A stretch of DNA of 64,000 bases. Source: Nectonema munidae (lineage: Eukaryota; Nematomorpha; Nectonematoida; Nectonematidae). The stretch spans positions 2,109,501 to 2,173,500 of the forward strand of contig JAUIRK010000855.1 of NCBI GenBank assembly GCA_030549495.1. Reading direction: 5' to 3'. Both the position numbers and the translations under genes were made by a program. This document shows, in pieces, positions 56,101-64,000 of this stretch (positions are counted from its first letter, which is position 1; the number at the start of each line of letters is the position of its first letter). Under the pieces are notes generated by a model that worked only from the letters and a program-made list of their open reading frames with translations, did not search any database and was not told the DNA's origin.

Positions 56101-56335
56101 ATAAAAAATATATATAAAAAAAAATGTCAAACTTTTCTATTACTAATAGTTTCAAATTAAAAAGTTCACGCTTGAGAAATAAAGAAAAAACTAATAGATC
56201 ATAGTTTGTATCTACTTAAAATGTAATTTATAATTTTTTTTAAATGAAGGTAGGTAAATTTTCGAAGAGATGTTTATTGTTAGCATAAAATTCATTTGAT
56301 TTTTTTAAAATTAATATATCCGACCAGCTATTGAT
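55956..56335. repeat. About 63-bp inverted repeat pair, 250 bp apart
   Basis: GTCGGATATTTCAATTTTAA...ATGCTAACAATAAACAC at 55957..56020 reappears in reverse complement at 56270..56335 (CGACC and TTGTTAGCATAAAATTCATT) with few differences. It could be an inverted duplication of the LINE tail or the ends of a MITE. The interior has no coding capacity. Confidence 0.65.
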
Positions 56336-56339
56336 TAAT

Positions 56340-57180
56340 TGAAAATTTGTTGATTCTAGGCAACATAGAAATTTGGGAATTTACTTTATTTGCCTCCAAA
56401 GGGATTTTAATCTGTGCACGCATATTACAAAATTTATCTTAGAGTAAAATTAGATACAGAATATTTTGAAAAGTTTGGATTAAAAAATTCTTAAAAATGT
56501 TTTTAGTATTTATCCATGTCAAAATCTTTTTTTATAAACAAACGATAAAAAATCTTTAAAAAATCATAATTTTTTAATTTTAAATTTTTTATCTTTTTCT
56601 AATAAACAGCTCTCGTGTAATTTCCGTTCAAACTCAAGTATGAAACTATCAAATTTTATTATTTTTTCATTTTGTTACACCAAGTTAGTGCGGTGGGGTA
56701 TTTTAATACCCTACTAAATTTTTAAATGCTAATTTATATAATAATCTTAAATTTTAACTACTAATATTTGAGTATTATAATTATCATTATTTAAAATATA
56801 TGATATTTTATTTGTTTTTAAATCGTCATAAAAGGGAAATGTTCCATGTCTTGGATTTAGAGTAAAAATTATCGTTTGGTAAATTGTCCATCCTTTTTAA
56901 CTTTAAGATTTGTATAAACCCTTTATTATCAGATATTTAGCAAATTATCCGAAAAATTGGTAATCTCAAATTAAATAATAATTATATCAATAAAACAGTT
57001 TATATTTTTTATTCTACATACCTGTCAATCTTAAATTATTAAATCCGGGAGATTCTTGATTGAAAAAACAAGTAAATTTTGCCTACAAAAGTAAGAAATA
57101 ATATCTAAAACGACTGATTCATTAGATTGCAGAAGCTAGGAGAAATATTACTACTGATGATCCATATATATATATATATG
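56340..57180. other. AT-rich stretch with short palindrome
   Basis: GGGTATTTTAATACCC at 56697..56712 is a perfect palindrome, recalling the GGGTATTTTTTACCC words near both ends of the piggyBac element at 32381..33867. A TA run lies at 57161..57178. No gene is seen. Confidence 0.4.
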
Positions 57181-57199
57181 AGTCATGTATGATTGCAAA

Positions 57200-58330
57200 G
57201 GGATAAAATACTTTATTGGAAGAAACAAGTGTGTATACTGAGTATTGTATTGATATTTATATGCTTTTCAGTGGTCTTCTGGGCGTAGTACCATTATACT
57301 CTGGAAACAGATTGCGAAGTTTGTTTCACCCTTCGAATAAGCGAGGAGAATCTGTTCTAATGGCACAATGCGAATTAACCCATATACGGCCAATGTTCCT
57401 ATTTTGGAACATAAGTAATTTCATCTTCGTCTGCTTTTTTCAATGACTGCGTTTTTTAGATATCGTCTGCTTTGTTTTCGCCTTAAATGGGTTGATGTCG
57501 CCATTCTTCTGAGATCATTGAGCCGGCGCGTAAGCGATCCATCAATAATTTTTCCTATTAACAAAATTAGTTTGTATCTGTTTTTTGATAAATCAATACT
57601 TCTAGCAATTGTTTTAAATTCGGGATTTTTGAAGTCATGATCTAAGGTATTAGTACATCTTGTAAGTTATTGATGCTGCGGTCTGTTGTAATGAGCTCCA
57701 GAACGATATTGTAAGTTGGTTCTTCAATCCACATAGGTTACAACAGGGCCCTGAGTTAATAAGTTTTTCATCATTGCTTGACATCAATCAATATACATTT
57801 GGTGACATTTATTGTTTGGATCGGTTGAAAGTGAACTTTAACTTGCTCTGGAAAAAGAACCATTGTTACCCCATTAATGTGTTTCTTCCAAGACTTGTTA
57901 CCTAGGTAGACTATTAAATAACTACATGGTAATCCTTTATATCTAGTTTATTTTTTCTGTCAAGTCCTTCAAGGACAAAATGGGGAGGTTATCGTATTCT
58001 GTCGTATACACTAATCTGATAAATATGGAAGCGTTCATGTACTCGACCGTGGAAGATAAGAAAATCCTGACACGCCGAAGAATTAAATTCAGACAATAGA
58101 TTTTAAATCCGGGCGCAGTTTGAGAGCTTCTATTAATTTTATTAGCCAATCTGGTGTTATAAGACTCCATGACAATCAAATCCTTTAAAAGCTGAGTTTC
58201 CAAATAATAGGCCTTTTCACTGAAAAGCCCAGACAAATTTTCACTTGAAATCAGACTAGGAAGGTTTCTTTTTATCTCACCCCTTACGATGAGCTTGATG
58301 TCATCAAGGGTCGATATACAGTAGTCCTAC
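57200..58330 (-). other. Less AT-rich, coding-like stretch of unknown origin
   Basis: On the minus strand, long peptide-like stretches read NPEFKTIARSIDLSKNRYKL, GSLTRRLNDLRRMATSTHLR and, in 57943..58236, SYNTRLANKINRSSQTAPGF. No domain is recognised. Base composition is nearer to the transposon coding regions than to the flanks, so an unidentified decayed element is likely. A host gene cannot be excluded. Confidence 0.3.
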
Positions 58331-58542
58331 TTGACTTAAGAAATCATGGTACAGTTTTGAGTGTTTTTTATTTTATACTTTCTAATAATCGATAAACACA
58401 AACACATGACAGAAATATTTATTTATTTATTTCATGATAATTCAAATAATTGTTCATATACAACAAATATCACAAAAATCTGTAAATTCATATAAACATC
58501 AGTTATATGTATAGAAATACTGATTGTGGTCAGAAAGCGGAA

Positions 58543-59744
58543 GGTACTTATGTGTTATCCCCCCCCCCCCCCCCCCCCCCCGACTCTAAAATTTTTTATT
58601 TGAATTTAAATGATGAGTAAAAATAATAAATTACTTGTTTAAACAGGAGTCCAATACAAACTAATGTGTTTAAGTATTGTTTCAAAAGAATCTAAACCTT
58701 TATTTTTTATTTCCTCTCCACATGAATTCACACATATACGAATCTATAGATTTCTATGTGTGCCATGAGGTTTTTATTTCTTTCTTTAGCACTTCTCCAA
58801 AGTCTTTCAGTATTTTGAGTATGCGCTCGAGTATAGGGATCTACAAGGTTATGTGAATGGTTTACAATTGAATGAGTATATTCATTGGTAGAAAACATAT
58901 TTCTGTATGCTCTCCAATCATCACTTATGATGTTAGTTCCAGGCCTTATGCTATCCTTTATTATTGAATAGAGTGTTGTTGCTTTTCTGTTGGGAACAAT
59001 AAACAGAAAACATTCTTTTGTTTCCCTGCAGATTCCTCCAAACACCCATTGTTGAGGAAATATACGTCCAACATAATTTTTTTCTTTTGGTGAACACGCT
59101 TTCATCTATTTCTACCGTCATATTGGGTCCTCTAATCACTCTAGGATTAGCTAGAAGATGCTGGGCACACATTTCTCTCAAATAGTTGTTCCAATCAATT
59201 ACTGAGTTAGCCTTTATTTCTAATTCACGTTCACAAAATTTTATGCTTGACATGTTGTGTGCCCAGTAGTATATAAACAATGCTGCCTTTCGAAAAGGTA
59301 AGCGAGAATTTTCAAACCAATCATTTGTCCTCACCCCTCTTTCTTCTCTACATGAACGAAATTTGCATTGCCATCTATTTTATTTTCTAACACACAGTCT
59401 CATTACATGACCCTTTCGACATTTTCTTTCTTGATGAAGAATTCCTTTCGATTGAAAAAACAAAATAGTGGAATTCTCATTTTTACAAATTTCACTTAAT
59501 CGTAAAAAAATCATTATAATAAGTAAAACTAATAATCCTCTGCTTATAAAAATAGTCTGTTTATAAAAATAAACTAATGAAAATCATACAGCAAAAAATT
59601 AATAATTTTTTTAATTTATTTTCATAAATTAAATATATATATTTAAAATTATTAATTAATTAGTATTTTAAAATTATTAATTTGGAAAAAAAATTAAAAA
59701 AAAATTTTTAGAGTGGAGGGGAGGGGGAGATAACCCATAATACC
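58543..59744 (-). mobile_element. Merlin (IS1016/IS1595-like) DNA transposon, nearly whole, about 1.2 kb
   Basis: AAGCGGAA flanks the element on both sides (58535..58542 and 59745..59752), a perfect 8-bp target duplication. The left end GGTACTTATGTGTTATC pairs with the reverse complement of the right end, GGTATTATGGGTTATC. The inverted repeats continue inward through a C-rich tract to ACTCTAAAATTTTT. The left copy of the tract has grown to a run of about 23 C (58559..58581), whereas the right copy is CTCCCCCTCCCCTCC. The interior is one minus-strand transposase gene with two visible breaks. Confidence 0.93.
58728..59514 (-). pseudogene. Merlin transposase, ISXO2-like DDE domain, two breaks
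   Basis: ATG at 59512..59514 starts MIFLRLSEICKNENSTILFF, then GILHQERKCRKGHVM, the N-terminal Cys/His region of Merlin. A TAA at 59380..59382 interrupts it before NRWQCKFRSCREERGVRTND. The frame continues SWF-type FENSRLPFRKAALFIYYWAH to VEIDESVF, where the first catalytic Asp lies. Near 59090..59105 the reading shifts to a second frame: KNYVGRIFPQQWVFGGICRE, IISDDWRAYRNMF (second Asp), HSHNLVDPYTRAHTQNTERL with W (the Glu of NTERLW as third acidic residue). It ends at 58728. The length of about 260 residues is close to the family's 270-320. One stop and one shift suggest a young copy. Confidence 0.88.
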
Positions 59745-60047
59745 AAGCGGAACACTACTGTTTCTTGAAGAAGTCGTCAATTATCTTCTGCCTTGTGGCT
59801 TGATTCTCTATCTTCTTAGTCTTACGAAGAATGAGATTTTAAGTAAGAATTCAGGGGTTTATATACATAAGATAGCTGACATGTTTGTCATAAGTGTATA
59901 AGTTGCATAATGCAAAAACGGGAAGTTCCCTTGACCAGCAGATTAACGGATTTCGTGTACTAATGGTGCAGCTTTACCTTTATGTATTTTTTTTGTATTT
60001 TTTAATTTTAACAGTTTTACGTAGTTATTTTTGCTGTGTTGATAGAG

Positions 60048-60258
60048 GTAACAGAAGGGTAGATTTTGGAACATCACATCAAGATCCTAACCATAGCAGG
60101 AATGAAATGAATGAGCTTGACGGGTCTACGACCCCTTTTGTACAGAAGAATGGGTATAATAATAATAATGTGTTTAGACCTCCCAACTGTTTAGGTGTCA
60201 CACAAAGACATCTGATTAACGAGAAGTCGTTTTCAAACTGCTTTAGCAGGGTCAGGTG
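60048..60258 (+). CDS. Possible internal exon of an unidentified host gene
   Basis: An open stretch with unbiased codons reads NRRVDFGTSHQDPNHSRNEM, NELDGSTTPFVQKNGYNNNN and VFRPPNCLGVTQRHLINEKS. A pyrimidine-rich acceptor-like sequence ends at GTGTTGATAG|AGGTAAC, and a strong donor-like GGGTCAG|GTGAGA follows. I recognise no domain. It may be an exon of a host gene whose other exons lie elsewhere, or part of an unknown transposon, because a hAT remnant begins 150 bp further on. No partner exon was found in the window. Confidence 0.3.
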
Positions 60259-60419
60259 AGACAAAACAGTAGAAAATAAGAACGCAAAATGGTAGGACAC
60301 ATCAGCTCCAGCTAGCGTACAACAATTGGACTGGATTGACCCAACTATATATTTTAAGTGGTAGAAACAAGTCGTTATCTAATGACAGTATTCGACTCGC
60401 TCGGCTTAGAGCTTTAGGA

Positions 60420-61800
60420 CACTGTCCCCTTGAAAGAAAACGATTTTCCATATTCGAATAAGATAGAGCTAGTTCAGGTCCTATTGGGCTTTAGTTTCAT
60501 ACCCAGTGCTGTTTTGATATTCCCGTTCTAGAGCGAAGATGTCAAATTCTCTGAAGAGTGGGTTTGTGACTTCTGAAGACATTGAGAGACACCACTTACT
60601 TCAGTCAAGAGAGATGAAGTAACTGGTGCTCTTGGACAACGGTGAGAAAGAGGAATTAAGCCGAGTTAAGTTCTTTAATGGTTTTTAGCTTTTGAACGAA
60701 AAAAGTTAATTACCTTAACTGCGATGTCTACAATTTCCAACAAACAAGGCGGAAGAGTTCTTGAAGCAAGAACATATCTCTGTAGCGAACAGTGAGAAGT
60801 AATATGGTTTCATTTGTTCTTCACGAACGTGATAAACCCTTCTCTGACGTCCATCATTGCTGAGGCACCATCAGTACAAACAAGCGATGAGTCGACCTTT
60901 AATATCTGTCGCTTTTGTTGTGGTTGGTAGTGTTCTTTAAGCTTTCCCTTTCTCTCTTGAACAAAGGAAATCAACTGGCTCTCCAAGGCTTGATTTCAGA
61001 GCAAACCTGAGGCACACATCGGCAGCCATGTCGTAAATTCTCTGTCTAATTGTATCATTGGAAAGCGGAACTTGTTGATCCTAATGACTTCCCCTTCATC
61101 TTTTTGGATCTTAGTTCTAGCTTCGATCGCCTTGATATTGGTGAATTGCATCTTACCTTTATTTCTTGTGCCGAGAAGGCATCTTATTAAATTACTTTTA
61201 GTTACATCCGTAGTTTGTCTTGTTTTATTATCTATCAAAAATTGCAGCTGAGAGTAGATGGTATTAAAATCTTGAAACAGGTATTGGCGGATTTAATTTC
61301 GCATTTTTCAATACCTCGGTGAGGGTATCTGCACTCTGCCCTTTTTTAAAAGTTTCTGAAAAATCAAGCTCATGTATATCTGAATTGAGAAGATCCATAA
61401 GAAAAATGGCACAAAAGTTTGTCCACCCACCCCCAACTTGGGGATAAGGCGTAGACAAAGAAGAAGAAAGGGAAACTTGCTGTCTTTTTTTCCGTTCGGT
61501 TCAATCATCAACGTCACCATTTTTTCTAAACATGGTTTTATTATGTCCTAGCAGTGGCGTGAGGCTTTTTGTACTTAGCAATTTGATACGCCACTTCGTA
61601 GATTGATTGAAGAGCAGGTTTTCCCTTTGGTTGAAACCCGATTTTTGAAAGGGACACTTCACGATCAAAGCGTTTTCGTTTTGCACTCAAAGCGTTTATT
61701 ATGTCGTTTTTTTCTTTCAGGATGCATTTTATCAAGCTCGTTTAAAAGATTGGAAGGACGTAGTGGTATGGTATAGACATAAAAACCGAGCAGTGCAGAC
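60420..61800 (-). mobile_element. hAT (SCAND3/ZBED-like) transposase remnant, minus strand
   Basis: Minus-strand pieces in order from 61740: SIYEVAYQIAKYKKPHATAR (S-x-V-x-IAK-x-KKPH), IRINKFRFPMIQLDREFTT with the counterpart VPLSNDTI-RI region, DSSLVCTDGASAMMDVREGF (about 60900, the TDGA motif), SHCSLQRYVLASRTLPPCLL and IAVKVINFFRSKAKN (about 60780), then LLTEVSGVSQCL (HTEVRWLS counterpart, about 60600). Several frames are used. The piece is about 60% of the family length. Ends were not found. Confidence 0.75.
60996..61238 (-). pseudogene. hAT transposase fragment (RNase-H-like core start)
   Basis: The 80-codon frame reads KAIEARTKIQKDEGEVIRIN and MIQLDREFTTWLPMCASGLL. It is the segment before the catalytic TDGA motif, which lies downstream on the same strand in another frame. 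The position between the IAK-x-KKPH and TDGA motifs supports the assignment. Confidence 0.45.
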
Positions 61801-61809
61801 GTTACACGC

Positions 61810-62900
61810 AGTCCAAGCCATCACGACTAACATTTGTTAGACCAAATTTTACACTTTTGTATTAGTTTAAAACTGCTCTAGATAGAAAAAGGAAAAAGAA
61901 GGTTAGATCTGGAAAATTTCAAAAAAAATAAAAACATCTGGAGGTTATAAGTTTTAGTTTAAATAAAAAAGAGCTCACGCTGCTCGTACACAGAATTTAA
62001 AATGTGGGATTCGTTTTTCTCAAAAAGGGAGTAAAGCTAACTGAGAGGTATATACGATCACCGTGTAAATCAAGCATGAGACCTCTAAGCAGGTCTTATT
62101 ATTATAAAGCCAATTAAATGCCAAGGAGTGTTTATTATTGATGTTTAAACAGTTAAAGCAATTTAACAATAGACTGGAAATAGGCATAAAAACGAATTAT
62201 TGATTCTTATATTTATTAATTGAGTAAAATGATTCCCACCAATTGCTACAATAACTTTTTGTATTAGAAACTTTTAATCAGTTGCAGTTTAGTTTTTCAG
62301 AAGAATTAGTTTTCGTTGCCCGGCCTCTATTTGAGAAACGCTGTTCCATTCTATATAATAATTGTCATCTAAAATTTCTTTATCTGTATCAATGCCATAA
62401 TCGTGAGGGAGGGGTGATCCCTTTGTTATTACACTTCATTTATCGTACTTTTCTGAATGATTTCTTTTGAATGAATCTTTTGCATTACTTATACCCTGCA
62501 ACCATCTATTATATGCAAATAAACAATAAAAAACTAGTTAAATTCTCGGACATATTTTTTAAAAACCATAAAAAAAACTCTTCATTTATAAAAAATTTTC
62601 GAAATCTTTGAAGATTGTCTTTTCCTGTGCATAGATTAACTTGTTTAATTATAAAATAACTATAATATTTCTCCACATATGTTTATTAAATTTATCTAGG
62701 TTCTAAACTTGTTTGGAAATAGGTTTGAAATTTGAAATGGCTTTGATTAGTTCAAAGTATATATTTAAAGTTATTGCCATTTGATATGTTTATCAATAGT
62801 CAATATGTATTTAATCGTATTTTGTTAAACATGATAGCCTGGCTGGTCAGTTATTTTACAATATCTAAATATTATAACTCAAAATTATTTTACATCTTAG
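61810..62900. other. AT-rich spacer upstream of the ubiquitin gene
   Basis: No gene is seen; a plus-strand frame at 62282..62470 has no recognisable content. The last 100-200 bp presumably hold the ubiquitin 5' UTR. An acceptor-like TTTTACATCTTAG at 62890 leaves room for a 5' UTR intron. Confidence 0.45.
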
Positions 62901-62909
62901 ATTTCTTGA

Positions 62910-63050
<141 letters not shown>

Positions 63051-63170
63051 TAATATTTTGTAAAATTTATTCAAGTTTAATTTTAGAACTAAGGTTCTAA
63101 TTTTGAATCTAATAACTTTGTTTAACATCTTTTCTTTCCGAATCCACCGGGAGAACAAGAAATTATATTT

Positions 63171-63244
63171 CGCATACGCCGGGAATCGAACCCCAGACTT
63201 TTGGAATGCAATCCCTGAGATCTAACCTCGATGCCACCTCCGCC
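63171..63244 (-). repeat. tRNA-like sequence (SINE head) in the ubiquitin intron
   Basis: Minus strand: GGCGGAGGTGGCATCGAGG, TTAGATCTCAGGGATTGCAT (TGC at the anticodon-like position), then CTGGGGTTCGATTCCCGGCG (B-box GGTTCGATTCC). Arms pair only partly, and no mature-type acceptor stem is evident, so a tRNA-derived SINE or a tRNA-Ala-like pseudogene is more likely than a working tRNA gene. Confidence 0.55.
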
Positions 63245-64000
63245 CTAATTTTCGACGAATCAAATCTAAAATCTATTTTTAATAAATTCTAATGTATATG
63301 AAATATCATACAATTCATGATTTCGTAGTTGAATGCAAAATATTTGGCTCCAACTTCAAAAGTCTTACTAAAGAAGAGCTACTTCTTATTTTTAAACTTA
63401 ATATTCTCATCTTGTGATACTTTTTGGCCCCAACAACTTTAAAAAAGTGTTCCTGCCTACCTTAATAAAAAAAATTTGTATTGACCAATTAAAATGAACG
63501 AACTGCCTATCTTAATTAATGAATTAGTTAATTGAAATCTAATTAAAAGTTTAATTGGTTAATTATTTGGTCAGCTTATTGTACAGATTGTCCAGTTATA
63601 GTTTTAAAAGAATACATTACTTTTAATCAATGTTTATTTTTAATATCTAAAAAATTCAACTACAGCTCATAAATTTTAATAAATGCCCACTCGGACTTCC
63701 TTCTCCCACTTCGCAGCCCTGATACTAACAAACCTAGCGAGATATTTTTTATCTTGAATACATTTTTGAGCAGAATTTAGTAAAGCGCCACTTCATCTAA
63801 TATTTTTTTAGCTGTTTTTACAAACTGCACATTCCAACTTTCAACATGGTAAAATTTCGAATGAAAACATTTTTTATAAAAAAGATTTGCACTTAACGTC
63901 TAATTTGGAATACGCATTAGTTGGCTGGCAAGCCAACCGGGAGACAAAAATACACAGAAAAACGTTGCCATCCCACATATATGTAAATATTAAAAACTTT
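63245..64000. other. Ubiquitin intron 1, right end of window
   Basis: AT-rich intron sequence. I found no second ubiquitin exon on the plus strand and no transposon ends that pair. The window ends inside the intron, or beyond the gene if the next exon is very diverged. Confidence 0.5.

Overview
The window is AT-rich animal nuclear DNA. The host genes have spliceosomal introns, and the intergenic space is packed with DNA transposons (hAT, piggyBac, Merlin, mariner-like), non-LTR retrotransposons and tRNA-derived SINEs. A small crustacean such as a parasitic copepod (sea louse) would fit the base composition and transposon mix. That placement is inference: no single sequence here proves the taxon.

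Host genes. (1) A complete protein kinase N (PKN) gene lies on the minus strand, 3019..12168. Five coding exons join in frame with GT-AG introns into a protein of about 1288 residues: three HR1 (Rho-binding) repeats, a C2-like region and an AGC kinase domain. The 160-bp exon at 6460..6619 was found by reading, from the required phase and the missing first half of HR1c. (2) A small intronless gene on the minus strand, 43792..44118, encodes a 108-residue secreted precursor with a dibasic site and a Gly/Phe-rich tail. (3) The first coding exon of a ubiquitin gene starts at 62922 on the plus strand and runs off the window through an intron. A possible isolated host exon (60048..60258) and a tiny signal-peptide ORF (23923..24039) are uncertain.

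Mobile DNA, left to right. hAT remnant with ends (882..1575); TTAA-flanked piggyBac-like element (1814..2494); hAT MITE, hAT remnant and pogo/Tigger fragment inside PKN introns; several short hAT MITEs with 8-bp target duplications (6809..7261, 16937..17217, 22068..22380); tRNA-derived SINEs; mariner-type MITE (26991..27296); a 260-bp near-perfect hairpin (28608..28868); Charlie-like hAT (29896..31717); piggyBac with transposase remnants (32381..33867); minus-strand LINE (36290..37600); ZMYM-type hAT (40553..43379); RNase-H-bearing LINE (47280..48965); two further LINEs in opposite directions (51090..52110 and 52200..56100), the second split by a 1.3-kb hAT with a perfect duplication; a Merlin element (58543..59744); and a minus-strand hAT remnant (60420..61800).

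The host genes show no operon-like or functional coupling. I found no rRNA, no convincing functional tRNA and no CRISPR array, and no clear new multi-gene system. The observations I would follow first are the matching intron positions in PKN HR1a and HR1c, the long HR1c loop insertion, the near-intact Merlin, the long hairpin and the secreted Gly-rich precursor.
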